Shown: positions 11,321 through 25,667, counted from the stretch's first letter. The stretch: DNA of 64,000 nucleotides from Lytechinus variegatus (GCF_018143015.1 NC_054742.1:57607195-57671194), one strand, 5' to 3'. Program-made: numbers and translations. The notes: generated from the sequence alone by a model not told the origin.

Positions 11321-13234
11321 TGACGCCAGTGAGCAGTGTAATATATTTTACACTACGCTTAATACTGCAATGGACACATATTTTCCTGTTCGTTCTGTCA
11401 AGTGTCATATAGCCGACAAATCGTGGATGAATCCAGAAATCAAAGCGATGATACGTAAACGTCAAGTGGCATTCAATGATGGAAATGATACTCTCTCTCG
11501 CTATTGGAGCAACAAGATAAAACAGGAGATTAAAGATGCCAAACGTTTATATTACTCGGAAAGAATCCAACATCTGAAGAAAAGTGATCCTGCTGGCTGG
11601 TATAGGGGATACGCAATATGACGACTGGTAAACAACAAGGCATCAGGATCAACATACCAGATATGGACAATGATGATCACGTTGCCATCGCGAATAGAAT
11701 CAACGAACACTTTATTGGTGTTGCCAGTGACATCCCCCCCTTAGACAGAACCAAGTTACCTTCATACTTACCTGCACGTCCATGCCCGTTGCTAGAGCCA
11801 TGGGAAGTTTTCAGAGAACTCAAAGCTGTTAACCCTTCTAAAGCTTCTGGCCCAGATGGAATATCTGGACGCCTGATAAAGGAGTTTGCTCTGGAACTGT
11901 GTGTACCGTTGACGAAGATTCTTAACTCATCATATCAAAGCGGCTGCGTCCCTTGGCAGTGGAAGCGAGCTACTGTCGTGCCAGTTCCGAAGTCAACCCC
12001 TGCTACTCTTGAAGCGATCCGACCAATCTCCCTGACGGATCAATTCGCCAAGGTAGCAGAGAGCTTCATTGCTAAATGGACAATGCAGGATATGAATCCG
12101 TATCTTGACCCTCAACAATTTGGAAACAGGAAAGGTCTATCTACGGTCCATTGTCTTGTTGACATCCTTCACCATCTGTGTCTGAACTCGGATAAACCCA
12201 AAACTGTATCCACATTGATATTAACTGACTTTAGCAAAGCATTTGACCGCATCGATCAAAACGTAGCCGTCATGAAGCTCCTGTCTCTCGGTGTTGACCC
12301 ATCCCTTGTGCGTTGGATAGCGAACTTTCTACAGGGTAGACGACAGTGTGTGAGGTACAACACAGCCGTTTCTGACTGGTCCGCAGTCTCTGCTGGTGTC
12401 CCCCAAGGCACAAAACTTGGCCCCATGGTGTTTTTGGCCATTATCAATGATGCTTCCTTAGACATTGTCGACCCTATTCGAAGGTACAAATACGTTGATG
12501 ACCTCACTCTCCTGGAGTGTCGCAGCCGACTGGATAACTCCATTATCCAGGAAGCTGTATCATCGTTGACAGATTGGGCTCAACGTAACCAGATGAGACT
12601 AAATCCTCAGAAATGTATATCTATGGATGTGTTCTTCATGAGGAATGCCCCCCTTCCTACAACTGTTGTCCTAGGAGGTAGAGAAATAGCAAGGCAGCAA
12701 TGTGTGAAACTCCTTGGTGTATTCATTCAGCAAAATCTTAAGTGGGACAAACAAGTCACCGAAATGTTGAGGAAAGCATATGCAAAAATGCATATGCTTC
12801 GTTTGCTCAAACACCACAAGGTCCCCACTCGTGATCTCGTGACAGTCTACAACTGCTACATCAGACCAACAGTCGAATACGCCGTTCCAGTCTGGAATCC
12901 AGGACTTACCAAGGATCATGTCCGAAAACTTGAAAACATCCAAAAAAGGGCAATGAAAATCATCCTTGGACGTCAATTCACACACTATGATGATGCTCTC
13001 GTTTTATTGAACTTGAGTACCCTTGTTGAACGACGGCAAATGATTTGTCTCCAATTTGCTAAGGAACTGAACAAGCCGACAGGACCATGTCACCATTTGA
13101 TGCCAGTGGCGCCAGAAACTGCCCTCTCTATGAGGCTTAGAAAGAGACCCCAAGTTCCGCAAATAAAATTCAGAACAAACAGACTCAGGGATAGCACTAT
13201 CCCATACTCGGTGAAATTGCTGAACGAACTCTAA
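11321..13234 (+). pseudogene. CR1/L2-type LINE ORF, linker and reverse transcriptase
   Basis: The first frame (to 11,621) carries KSWMNPEIKAMIRKRQ, the usual linker before RT. A frameshift near 11,605, at a GGGG run, moves reading into the 538-residue frame with the RT blocks: NPSKASGPDGISG, IRPISLTDQFAK, QFGNRKGLSTVHCL, LTDFSKAFDRID (first Asp), AGVPQGTKLGPMVF and YKYVDDLTLL (YVDD active site). It ends with KLLGVFIQQNLKW, YCYIRPTVEYAVPVWNPGL-type and KLENIQKRAMKIILG motifs, then stop at 13,234. Apart from the MITE and one frameshift, all catalytic residues are present. Confidence 0.92.
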
Positions 13235-14156
13235 ATTGAACATAAAACCTCAAGTACCCGAATGAACTAAGTAATTGAAACCAATATTCTTATTTTTTTA
13301 TCTACTTCAAGTCAGTTTTATATGTAAATTCCAGTAATTATTCATTTAATAACAAATATTTAGGGAAAATTATTTTAATATATTTCAAAATTTTAGCCAG
13401 TTCTTGTGTCTTAATATTTTTGGGCGAGGAAATGTTTAAAAATCTGTTACCATGGTTACAGCATTGTCGTTGGAACACTCTCCCCCTGAGGTTTGTAGGA
13501 ATATGCTAATGATGGTGTGTGTGAGGGTGTATGTGTGTGCTGTGTGTGTGAGAGAATGAGATGTATATTTCTTAGGGCGGGGATAATGCTTCATGTACTT
13601 TGTTCGGATCAGGAAGGGGGGGGTTATCTTTCAATATAGTTCACACTCTGTAACCCAATATAATTTCATCACATAGAGTATCATTGTCATATATGGGTCA
13701 ATTTTTTGTTTCTCATTAAATTATCAATATTTCAATCTGTGTGATTCATCTTCCATCCTTCCTCTTTCTTTTGTATGCCTATTCCCTTTCACCTTTTCTC
13801 TTATTTCTCCCCTCCTTAACTTCAGTACCTTCTCCCCCTCCTCTCCTTCTTCACCTATTTTTTTCCTCCATCCACGTGCATATTTTTTATTACCTTTCCC
13901 CTGAATTCATGTATTTGTTTTCAACCGATCTCGTATTATACATCTAAATTGTGTCTAAAATGTATTACTTTCATGAAATTACGAATGTATGATTATGTGA
14001 TATATTTTTCTTAACTAATATTTTTATTTACTTTGTTTGGATTATTATGATTTTGTAATGCCTCTTTTGTAAGCTTACCTTTGTAAACTCATCGCAATTC
14101 GACTCTGTCGCAATGATGTTTTTTATCAATAAACCAGTTATCTATCTATCTATCTA
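13235..14156 (+). other. 3' UTR of the CR1/L2-type LINE
   Basis: Non-coding. It has TG-rich runs near 13,515-13,550 and pyrimidine-rich DNA near 13,745-13,880, and ends in cagttatctatctatctatc. Confidence 0.7.
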
Positions 14157-14170
14157 GATATTCAAACAAT

Positions 14171-15672
<1,502 letters not shown>

Positions 15673-15689
15673 TGCAGGTGCTGTTTTGA

Positions 15690-16240
15690 GACAATAGGCG
15701 CGGTTTTCCGACGGCGGCAGTGTCATTAATATTGAAACTTAACCAAGGTTAAGTTTTTGAAATGTCATCATAACCTAGTTCATGAAACTTGGACATAAGG
15801 GTAATCAAGTATTGCTGAACATCCTGCCTCAGTTTTAGGTCACATGATCAAGGTCAAAGGTCATTTAGGGTCAAAGAACTTAGACCATGTTGGGGTAAGT
15901 GTATGAAATGTTGTCATTACTAGAAAGTATCTGGACCTAGTCCATTGAACTTGGATGTAAGGGTAATGGTGTATCGCTGAAGTTACTATGTGAGTTTCAG
16001 GTCACATGACCTAGGTCAAAGGTCATTTAGGGTCTATGAACTTTGTATTGTTAGGGGTATTTTGGGAATTGTCATAACTTAATAAGTTTATGGATCTAAT
16101 TCATGAAACAGGCATAAGGTAATCAAGTATGAATGATTGTTTTGCACATGTATTTTAGTTCACATGATCATGGTCAAACATAATTTTTGGTCAATTGGGC
16201 ATAATATTTCATTATCATATGTATGTTTTCTTTTGTGAAT
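15690..16240. repeat. Degenerate GGTCA tandem repeat
   Basis: Three diverged units of roughly 180 bases. Each carries a cataac..agtt..tgga.ctagttcatgaa phrase, then taagggtaat.aagtat, then aggtcacatgatcaaggtcaaaggtcattt with AGGTCA-A-AGGTCA (near 15,850 and 16,016). It is related in layout to the 158-bp array, but the unit sequence differs. Confidence 0.72.
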
Positions 16241-16317
16241 GATTATTCAGTAGCTGTTGTCAAAGTCAGCACTGCTGCTATATTGAATCATGTAATGCAG
16301 GCGAAACTGCCAGAGGC

Positions 16318-17389
16318 CAGTCAGTCGGCAAGCCCTGAAAAAGTAGCTTCTTTTATCCAAGTGATATTCATGACTATAGGGTTTTTGCATTATTAATGAG
16401 CTTGGTGCAAACCAAAACAAAATATTTTTATTCTGCCATTGCTGCTCTAAATATTAACCAAATTTCATGTTTTTGGTATCCTTGTAAAGAAGAAGAATCA
16501 TTCTTTCAGGTCATGTGTTTGGAATTTTAAAAAAATGTTGTAATATAGGGAAAACTTTTGATATAAAACATGAAACAAAATGATTTTTTCATGCAACAAA
16601 TGTTGTTGATTTCACACTTGATTTCTGTTTGAGCACAAATGATTTTTAGATCATAATAAAGCTGAAGATCTACGCTTTAATATGATATAATTTGTATAAG
16701 AAGATGTATCTTAGATGGGTCAGCAGCCAGCTTTTCATAGGCCAAGTACATTTAGCAGCTCAAAAACAATACTGCATTCTGATTGGTCACAGAGACCACA
16801 CACTCACGCAAATTCCAATGTTCCCCACACTGGGCCTCTGCAAGGTCACATTCACCATGTGGTAATCTCTTCAAATAACCCGCGCCTGTTGTTGTGAAAA
16901 CATTCAGCCAATCAGAACTCTGGATTTTATGTTACTCAGAAATTTTAGAAATCTCATCTTGCATCTTGATGGAAAAAGCTGGCTGCTGACCCATCTAAAA
17001 GATGCCACATATCAAGAGTGACATTGTAAGAAAGTACAGAGTTTGAGCTATCTGATGATATAAATAATTATGGTGCCTAAAACACAAAATGTTGCACAAT
17101 TTGCAAGTGAAAACAACGGAAGAAAATTATGTTTGATGCATCTTTTCTGGTAAAAAATTATTTATCAAAATGTTTTATTCAAAAGAATTAACCAATATGA
17201 AAGAGTAAGATTTACTTTTCCAAATGGTACAAAAATAATCAATTTTACTCCAGGAGAAAGTGGTTAAATTCTTTGAGAAAGAAAGTCTCACAATTCACGA
17301 GATTTTGCAGGGACATGAATTCAGCCACGAGAGGACTTGGATAAATCTTGCCCATTTGCTCATTAACACAGGGGCTTGCCGACTGACTG
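16318..17389. mobile_element. Concentric inverted-repeat element
   Basis: An 18-base arm cagtcagtcggcaagccc (16,318-16,335) is repeated exactly inverted at 17,372-17,389. A second perfect pair of 24 bases (16,712-16,735 and 16,974-16,997, containing gggtcagcagccagc) lies inside, and a third short pair tctgattgg/ccaatcaga (16,778 and 16,908) inside that. The first two pairs share a centre at about 16,854 within one base. The arms between them are diverged. Probably a non-autonomous DNA element or foldback; no ORF. Confidence 0.7.
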
Positions 17390-17465
17390 AGGCGTTCCAC
17401 TTGTTCTTTCTTTTCTTCTTTTTCTTAGTTTCCTTATTTCTTTATTCCCTTCCTTCTTTCTTTCC

Positions 17466-18436
17466 TTAAAGGACAAGTCCACCCCAACAAAAACTTGATT
17501 TGAATAAAAAGGAAAAAATTCAACAAGCATAACATTGAAAATTTCATCAAAATCGGATGTAAAATAAGAAAGTTATGGCATTTTAAAGTTTCTCTTCCTC
17601 TCACAAAACAGTTATATGCACATCTCGGTCGGTATGCAAATGAGGACTGATGACATCACTCACTCACTATTTCTTTTGTATTTTATTATATGAAATATTG
17701 TTATTTTCTCGTCATTGTCATGTGAAATGAAGTTTCATTCCTCCCTGAACAAATGGAATTCCATTATTTTAACATTTTGTGCATTAGGCAAGGAGGTCCT
17801 AATCGTCAAATTCGTAAAAATTGAAATATCGTCTAATTCAAACAATAAAAAAACAAAAGAAATAGTGAGTGAGTTATTATTATTATTTGTTTGGCGTCAC
17901 CTGTGCCTGGGAGGCGAAAAGCGAACTGAATCACTGTGACCCGCAGGTCTCTCCTCCCGATATAACTGATTGGGGGAATGCAGGTGGACCACTACACCGG
18001 GGTTTCCCCCTACTCTTATACGAATAGTGCAATGGGTTCTTAACGTGCAAAGGTGGTGACTCTCCTCTACACAGGGCCTCCATTTAACATCCTATCCGAG
18101 GGACGGAGTGTTTTCCATTGTAACATAGCCTGCATCTATGAAACATGGGAGAGACGTTTACACACAACGCACTGGCTTCAGTCATCCGCCCGGGGTGGAC
18201 TCGAACCCACGATCTTTGGTTCGACGGGCAGACGCGTTACCGACATCATCGACACTCTCATTTGGATGTAACTGGCTCGTTCATATAACTATTTTGATAA
18301 GAATAGGCAAAACTTTGAAATGTCATAACTTTCTTATTTCACATCCGATTTTGATGAAATTTTCAGCATTGTGCTTGTCTGATTTTTCTTTATTGATTCA
18401 AATCAACATTTTTCTGAGGTGGACTTGACCTGTAAA
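17466..18436. mobile_element. Long-TIR MITE, family 1, with a SINE (right copy)
   Basis: Same structure as 51-976, with the interior stretch tgcacatctcggtcggtatgc that the left copy has lost. Left arm starts ttaaaggacaagtcc; right arm ends ggtggacttgacctgtaa. Confidence 0.8.
17873..18272 (-). mobile_element. tRNA-derived SINE (right copy)
   Basis: Same sequence as the SINE at 409-812, with a slightly shorter (ATT)n tail at 17,874-17,888. The tRNA-like head lies at about 18,175-18,272 on the minus strand. Confidence 0.8.
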
Positions 18437-18670
18437 ATTGTCTTTGCTCCCTTCTCCCTTTTCTTTTTGTTCACTCTTTCTTTCCTTCCTTCTTTCCTTC
18501 TTCCATTCATTTCTATCTTTTCCTTATTTTTTCTTTCCTTCATTGTTATTCCCTTCCTGTTTTTATTTTCCTAATTTCTCTGATTTGTCTCGCCCACCAG
18601 AGGTGAAGGCGAGACTGAGGGATCCAAATGTCGTCTGTCCGTTGTCTGTCGTCCGTCCGTCACAAACCTA

Positions 18671-19450
18671 ATGACACCTAACTCGGCAACCGCAAGTCAC
18701 TTTTCAACCAAACTTGGATGGTAGATAGACTTGGGGAACCTGCATGTTATTGCTGTAGTCGGAGGTCACATGGTAAGGTCAAAGGTCATTTTCAGGTCAA
18801 TGTTAAAGTTTACATGCAAGATTCTCATATGACACCGAACTCGGCAACCGCAAGTCACTTTTCAACCAAACTTGGATGGTAGATGGACTTGGGGACCTGC
18901 ATGTTATGCTGCAGTTGGAGGTCACATGGTAAGGTCAAAGGTCATTTTCAGGTCAACGTTAAAGTTTACATGCAAAACTCTCTTATGACACCTAACTCCG
19001 CAACCGTAAGTCACTTTTCAACTAAACTTGGATGGTAGATGGACTTGGGGGACCTGCATATTATGCTGCAGTCGGAGGTCACATGGTAAGGTCAAAGGTC
19101 ATTTTCAGGTCAATGTTAAAGTTTACATGCAAGACTCTCTTATGACACCTAACTCCGCAACCGTAAGTCACTTTTCAACAAAACTTGGATGGTGGAGGGA
19201 CTTGGGGGGACCTGCGTGTTAGGCCGCAGTCGGAGGTCACATGGTGAGGTCAAAGGTCATTTTCAAGTAAAAGTTAAAGTTTACATGCAAGACTCTCTTA
19301 TGACACCTAACTCCAGAACCGTAAGTCACTTTTCAACCAAACTTGGATGGTAGATGGACTTGAGGGACCTGCATGTTATGCTGCAGTCAGAGGTCACATG
19401 GTAAGTTCAAAGGTCATTTTCAGGTCAACGTTAAAGTTTACATTCAAGGC
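18671..19450. repeat. ~158-bp tandem array with DR1 motifs (right copy, uninterrupted)
   Basis: Five units start with atgacacc-type sequence at 18,671, 18,829, 18,985, 19,142 and 19,299. AGGTCA-A-AGGTCA is perfect in the first four (first at 18,776-18,788); the last has agttcaaaggtca. A further ggtcaa follows about 12 bases after most DR1 motifs. The unit joint at about 19,108-19,128 is the empty LINE site. Confidence 0.9.
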
Positions 19451-20279
19451 TCTTATGACAAGTGCTATTCCATCCTAGTCATTTCACAATTAAGTTTTGA
19501 TACACTTCTGTTGCGTGCCCTCGCAAATCACGATAATTCTGGTTATTTTCATAAGTAAGCGAGACACAAAATCGCTTTTGCCTTGTTTTTCTTTGTTTCT
19601 TTCCATTCCTGCTTTTTTTCTATCCTTCCTGAATTCACTTTTTCCTTCCATCTATCTTTATTTTCTATCTTTCCTATTCTGCTAATTTCTCAGCAATTAC
19701 ACAATTTCTTCCAGAATCCTTTGGCACATATTTTTTATTTAAACAGACACTTTGGTAGTCATTGCATTGAATTCTGTACAAACTCATTTTGAAATCATTG
19801 CAACAGGCATTTGTCGTTAAAGCAGCCATAACTTTCTTATTGCTTGTCCGATTTCTTTCAAACTTTCACCATTTTGTTTTATTTATTTTTCTCCTTTTCA
19901 ATACATCAATTTATTACCAAGGCTGGATTCCTCTTTATTAGAATAAATTGTAGGTTTTCTTGGCACACATAAATGTAAATGGTCTAAAGTTTAAGATGTT
20001 TGTCTCTGTCGACATCTGGATTAATTATATCCCTTGCCAATAGGGCGTATGATATATTAGCATTGATTGTATGTTTTCTTGACGTACATGATGCGTCACA
20101 AATTTTAAAGCGTTTGTCTTTTCGAACATCTTTGAATTAGTCATGTTAGATGAAGATTGAAGATAAAATAAAAGTTTGATTAATTATTTTTAAAATATTC
20201 AAATTGAAGTTTGATATCTTGTTCCAAATGGAAAATTTGGAGGCAAAAAGGGGCATCTCACTAAGCAACTAGCTAATTC
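19451..20279. other. AT-rich spacer of the right duplication copy
   Basis: Same as 8,216-9,047; no gene seen. Confidence 0.5.
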
Positions 20280-20895
20280 TTAAAGGCAAGTCCACCCCAA
20301 CGAAAAGTTTATTTTACTAAAAAGAGAAACATCCAACAAGCATACCACTGAAAGTTTCATCAGAATCAGATGTAAAATAAGAAAGTCATGACAATTTAAA
20401 GTTTTGCTTAATTTCACAAAACAGTTCTATGCACATCCTGGTCGGTATGCAAATGAGGAGACTGATGATGTTATCCACTCACTATTTGTTTTGTATTTTA
20501 CTATATGAAATATGAAATTTTCTAATTCTCTCCTCTTCGTCAAGTGAAACAACAATTAATTCCTCCTGAACATGTGGAATAACCGTTGTTTTATACTCTA
20601 CATGGTTTTTGTCAAATTGATCCCTTTTGTCAAATCTGTAAAATCTGTAAAAAATGAAATGTTGTATAATTCAACAATAAAAATAAAAGAAGTCGTGGGT
20701 AAGGGACATCATTGTCTGTCTCATTTGCATTTCACTGAGTTGTGCATATCACTGTTCTTTGAAAAATAGGCGAAACTTTAAACTGTCATAACTTTCTTAT
20801 TTTACATCTTATTTTTTGATGAAATTTTTACTGTTATGCTAGTTTGATTTGATTCTCAATTTATTCAAATCAACTTTTTTCTGGGGTGGACTGCA
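20280..20895. mobile_element. Long-TIR MITE, family 1, second element (right copy)
   Basis: Counterpart of 9,048-9,613, with two short extra stretches (aatctgtaaaatctgtaa at about 20,633, and gaagtcgtgggtaagggac near 20,688). Confidence 0.78.
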
Positions 20896-20975
20896 AAGCT
20901 TGGATTTGCTATCTTTTTATACAGGGAACATTTGGTCTCTATTATTGGCGAATTATAGAGGACTTCTGTTTCATC

Positions 20976-21526
20976 CGTGTGCAACTGTTTGCAGATAAAA
21001 TCAAATAGCAGAGAATTTTTTGAACATGTTCAAAAATTTCTTTGCAACAAGAAAAATTGTTTGCATCAATGGAAACTGAACAAACTTTCTTGCAAGATTT
21101 TGCAAACCTTTGCAGCATTTCAAGAACCCTGGCGAAATCTCAGATATGCTACGTTCACAAGCGAAATACCCTCCTAATGGAAAGTATATTCTGCTTTTGA
21201 ATGATATATATTTGTGGTTCTTTCTTTCTCCAGCAAACCCTTGGTCACGCCACTGCTTCCCGATATCCAATGTCGACAACCCAGAGCTTGCCGAGCCATC
21301 TCAAAGGTGCTGCGTCCAAGAGTGGAAGTAGTATGCCATCTAGAAAGCAACCAACAGCAGTGACAGGGGCACCGACCGTTAAAGTAGTTCACTAATCCGT
21401 TTCGGACATGCCAAATCCCACGTCTTGGCCATGAGAGTCATGCTTATCCAGACTATTGCTCGATCCTCCCCCGAATTTCTTTCACTTGCCTGTATCTCAG
21501 CCTATCCTCATTATAGGCACTGCCTG
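20976..21526. other. Unique-looking DNA, no gene
   Basis: Beyond the duplication edge no coding frame with recognisable motifs appears. Near 21,360-21,400 a phrase gttaaagtagttcactaatcc resembles the units at 21,780-22,000. Confidence 0.4.
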
Positions 21527-21677
21527 GGGAACGTTTCATGAGAGGACTTGTCGGACGTTTTATCCGACAAGTCCCATTTTATCTGACAGTTACCATAGCA
21601 ACAGTGCCTTTCAGCCAATCAACATGCAGGGAAAGATGTCAGATCTGACAACTTGTTGGATGAAAATGTTGATGAAA
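21527..21677. mobile_element. Small CTGGGG-ended MITE, second copy
   Basis: Begins ctggggaacgtttcatgaga and ends gatgaaacactcccctgg. It closely matches the element at 11,158-11,320, including the phrase cagccaatcaa in the middle. Confidence 0.83.
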
Positions 21678-21779
21678 CACTCCCCTGGTTATCTCATGCC
21701 AAGTCACAATTCCTTGCCTACGAAAAAATCACATCCCTCGCTTTCCTTTTACCTTGGCATTTCTGCTATCTGGATCTAT

Positions 21780-22000
21780 ATACCAGGTATTTAGATCTGG
21801 GCTACCAGCTGTTAAAGTGGTCCACTTATTCTTATGGAACTACTAGGTTTTGGACACCAACTCTTTAAGTGGTCCACTAATCCTTCTAGAACTACTAGAT
21901 CTGGGCTATCGGGTGTTCAGGTACTCCACTGTTAACTTCTTGTGGAACTGGTAAATCTGGGTGCCTACTGTTAAAGTAGACTGCTATGAACTCTTTCTTC
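21780..22000. repeat. Degenerate ~62-bp tandem repeat
   Basis: Three to four copies of a unit containing gatctgggctac, tgttaaagtggtccacta and cttntggaactac. The copies are imperfect. Confidence 0.65.
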
Positions 22001-22079
22001 AAAAATTTTATCATACACTCACAGTTGTTTACATGTATTAAATCGCTTCATTGAAAGAATGATATTAACTAGCTGTATT

Positions 22080-22340
22080 TGCATGCGAGTAATGTTTGTA
22101 AAATCCAAATGGCATCTGACTGTCCATCGTCCATCTGTCACAAATGTCTTTTGACTCATACCTAGGTAACTGGTTGTCTGATTACAGCCAAACTTAGGTG
22201 GTAGATGCATTTGGGGGTACCATCATGTCGTTGTGTGGTCAAGGGTCATTCGTATTGTTTTTTAGTACCTGCAGGTTTTTTTTTTCATACGTTCAAGTTT
22301 ACTTGCAAGACACATAACTTGGACAATTAACTAACTTTGC
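22080..22340. repeat. Decayed relative of the 158-bp tandem unit
   Basis: Phrases gtccatcgtccatctgtcacaaa, ggtaactggttgtctg and ggtggtagatgcatttgggggtacc, followed by ggtcaagggtcatt, match the order of the 158-bp unit at low identity. The DR1 is degraded. Confidence 0.55.
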
Positions 22341-23325
22341 GACATTACGTCAAACCCTCGTTGGGGAGACGACCGCAGTTCGGGCCCTGAACTGTGGTTT
22401 TATACCACATTAACAAAAACCTTGTTGATCCAAGATATTTCATTTCAAAGCTATTTTAACCCTGCATGACTAAATTCAATCCCTCTTATGTAATATTTCA
22501 CCTCCACAGGCAAGCCTGAGCATTAAGCCAGGGTTAGACGATAATCAGCAGCTGTGATTTTACGTAGGAGCAGCTCTGCTTGTAGTAGGCCATACGGAAT
22601 GAAATTATTGTATTTAATATTTAATCGAGTTTTCAAAGCTATACTGAAATCCAATTTTGATTTGTTTTCAATTTTGAACAAAGAAAATCGGTCACGAAAT
22701 AAGAATAAAAGGGATTGCATGTGCTGGAGAGCGAGTTTGCTGGAATAGTCACGCTGCGTATGCAATTGCGCTTTAGTTCTTTTTAGACCCATCAAGATCA
22801 AGAAACACATGTTTAGATACTTGAATAACTGGCCGGGGATGATTGAGGTTTTCCATTGTTCGTAACAGGGATTTGCCTTCTCCAACAATGGAAATGCCTC
22901 ATGTCGAGAAATAGACCAACTTTTTGCAGACCAAGTAAGATATTCATGTAAGTTCAATGTTATTTACTTCAAACAGAGGGGAAACTAATTTGTATTCTCT
23001 TGTTCTCAGAGATGCCAAGTTCAAAGACCAGCTATGCATGAGATTTTCTGTGAATCTGAGTGAGATCACAGAGATTGTGTACAATGTATATGGGGATAGG
23101 CTGTGATAGGTGCGTGAGACAGAGATTTGAGGAGATGAACAAGAGTCCAAAATGCTTGAGTCTCACACATAATGCGTGAGACTTGGTAGCTCTGTGTTTT
23201 ACCAGCAGTTGGTCTATATACTTCCCATATAGACTAATACGGTAATACCAAATGGGCTAGACCTGTTTGGTCTAATTGTTGTTTGATCTACACTCCACAT
23301 ATGGTACAATACCCCTCATTGACAC
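22341..23325. other. No supported feature
   Basis: A minus-strand open frame of 144 codons (22,957-22,523) exists, but its predicted protein has no motif I recognise and no repeat or splice context. I see nothing else. Confidence 0.3.
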
Positions 23326-23908
23326 TCTGCCGTGTGTCTCAAAAAAAACTATACACTTTTGAAATGGCTATCCCCAAAAATATGTCACTTTAGAGGAAAA
23401 CACCAATATAGATATGGAAAGATACTAAAAACTTTCAAATAACACCAAAAAGTTACCCACTTAAGTCCAATCTCACCCCTATTCTCCTGACTCTAATGAA
23501 CACACTGCCGCGATCCACATGTTAAAGTTAAATTGCTGCACTAAATATTACAACTGACGTTCACTCTTGCATGAAATTTCAATTTGATAATTCAAGAAAT
23601 TTGCTCTAGCAAATCGATCATGATTGATCATTAATTTATCACAACACCCTCAACTTTGCAAGTTCCAAGGGACTCGCCTCTCAAAAACTGAAAGAAATTG
23701 GAAGGCTGATTCCTGCCTACCCTAATTTTCACACCCTTTGTTCAAGTGGGTAGTGCTCACTCAAGCATGAATAGTTCTCCAACATTTTGGTGGCATCTGA
23801 AATTTGACTTCATTGGCTTTCCACATATATTAGAATTTTCCCCAAAAGTGACATATTTTTTGTTTGGCAGCCATTTTAAAAGTGTATATTTTTTTGAGAT
23901 GCACTGTA
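23326..23908. mobile_element. Tc1/mariner-like MITE, CAGTGC-ended, degenerate
   Basis: The left arm has tgtctcaaaaaaaactatacac and tatgtcacttt; the right arm, inverted, has gtgtatatttttttgagatgcactgta. It resembles the better-preserved element at 37,119-38,042, including the gctcactcaag phrase inside. No transposase. Confidence 0.72.
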
Positions 23909-25667
23909 GTAAGAAATATCATTGTGGAAATTTCTGATATCTTGATTGGCCGCCCAATCAATATACAAAAATCTGTATATTTTTTTGTCTTGTTAACATA
24001 AACATGTTCTCACATCTGAAATAGGCTGAAAGTTTCAGGATAATACTCTTTTCAGTGGTTTTCTAATATCCTCTGACTAAATCTGTAAATTAATTACTGT
24101 TTTAAATACAATAAAGCATTACTGAGAGAGGGCGCTAGATTTTAAATTAAAGCTTAACGGCCGGATAGATGTCCTGTTTAATTCATAATAAGAAAAAATG
24201 CATTCAATGACGCTTTTGTAATGTTATAATATTCAATGATAATCAAGTAAAATTCACATTACTGACCTTTCAATAAAGCTTCAGACTGGCTTTAAGCTCA
24301 CTATTGGCAGAGACAATTTTTATGACCTTTATGTGCTCAAAAAAAAGTCTCCTTTGTTTTGACATATTGGGAAGTCATCCTTCGTATTTACCATAGTAAT
24401 TGGTTTGAACCATTTATGGCTACATTTTAATAAGCAAAGAATCCCTACAAGTTCTTATTTGTTAAAATTAGTTTTTTTTAATAATTTTCATGAAGATATA
24501 TTTTTGTTGTGGCAATGAGAAAATCCTGAATTTTGACCAAAAATAGTTGACAGCCTTGTTGATATCTATTTTTTATCATGTTTATGCAGTTATTTTGATT
24601 GGAAGCTAGATTGATAGGGAGGTGGGGATACCAATTTCTTTTTGCATTATCTTTTACTTTTGCTAGAATTGGGAACCGTGAAATGGGGGGGGGAGTTAGT
24701 GTTAAAGCATTATTTTATCAGTAAATGTAGACAAATATCTGAAAATGAGCATTATTTTTGTGTGTGTAAAGCCCTCACCCCCTCTGTTAGAATCAGTCGC
24801 GGCCTCTAGCCATGTTCACTACACCACCCTGCATGTAGATTTATGTAGGACACAAAACACGTATGAAAATTAAATATATCACTTTTGTAACCAAAAACGG
24901 ATGTATTTCTAAGTTCAATTTATTTATTTTCTCACCAATATAAAAACAATATACAATATGTACAAGAATAAAAATTACTTGTAAAAGAGAAAAAAGGAAA
25001 ACTACTGAAAAGTTCATAAGAACTTGTGAGTTGTAGCTCCCAGTAAAACAAGGTAAAATATGTATGAAAATCAAATGACATAAAAATTAAATGATACATA
25101 TAGTTGTAATTTATATTTAATTTGTAACTTGGGATAATTTGTTTATATTCACAAGAACACTCGAAAACTGTAATTTTTATTATTTTTTTGTGTAGGTCCT
25201 CTTGATGGTAAGTAAAATTGCAAGAAAACTGTCATTTAACAATCTCTATTTTTAATTTAAAAAAAATGAATTCAATATACTTCAGAGCCAAGTTATATGC
25301 TAAATAGTTGTACTGAAAACTGACGGTGTAAAAAATATGTATATTTGTCCCAAGAACAAGAGAAAATAAGCCAAACATTGCCAACCTTATTTCCCCCACA
25401 CGGAGTCTTAACAGAGAAAAAGGTTATATCATAAATTTGTTCATTGAATGAGTGCCTCTAGCTGTTGATTGGCTGAAATATTGAAGGTTTCGAATTACAC
25501 TGACTCCATTTTATACATGTATGATGTATATGGGTATATGGTAGGAAAGGCTTAGGACTAAATACATGTATAACATTTGCCAGTGCTGTTGACATGGTCA
25601 AAATCAATAAAATATTATGTAGACATTAAGATGGTATTGAAATTAGAAAGCCCCTTTGTCTGTTTTT
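23909..25667. other. AT-rich region without a gene
   Basis: Frequent A/T runs; no motif-bearing frame, tandem repeat or inverted ends seen. Confidence 0.35.

Larger units (their letters stand above)
9700..14156 (+). mobile_element. CR1/L2-type LINE with a TATC microsatellite tail
   Basis: An endonuclease-reverse transcriptase ORF (9,972-13,234) is followed by a long 3' UTR (13,235-14,130) and a tail of tctatctatctatc at 14,137-14,155. Short tandem tails instead of poly(A) are typical of the CR1/L2 superfamily. The 5' edge is not sharply defined; the segmental duplication ends at 9,692, so the LINE or its host segment begins about there. Its coding region is split by a small MITE at 11,158-11,320. 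Confidence 0.85.
17405..20975. repeat. Segmental duplication, right copy (LINE-free)
   Basis: Direct repeat of the segment at 1-1,660 plus 7,866-9,692. It keeps the same order of parts: inverted-repeat element with SINE, CT-rich stretch, five ~158-bp tandem units, AT-rich spacer, second inverted-repeat element. The position of the left-copy LINE is uninterrupted here at about 19,108-19,128, so this copy records the pre-insertion state. Confidence 0.93.

Noticed and set aside
22523..22957. 144-codon minus-strand protein
   Set aside because: No motif, no homologous family I recognise, no splice or promoter context.
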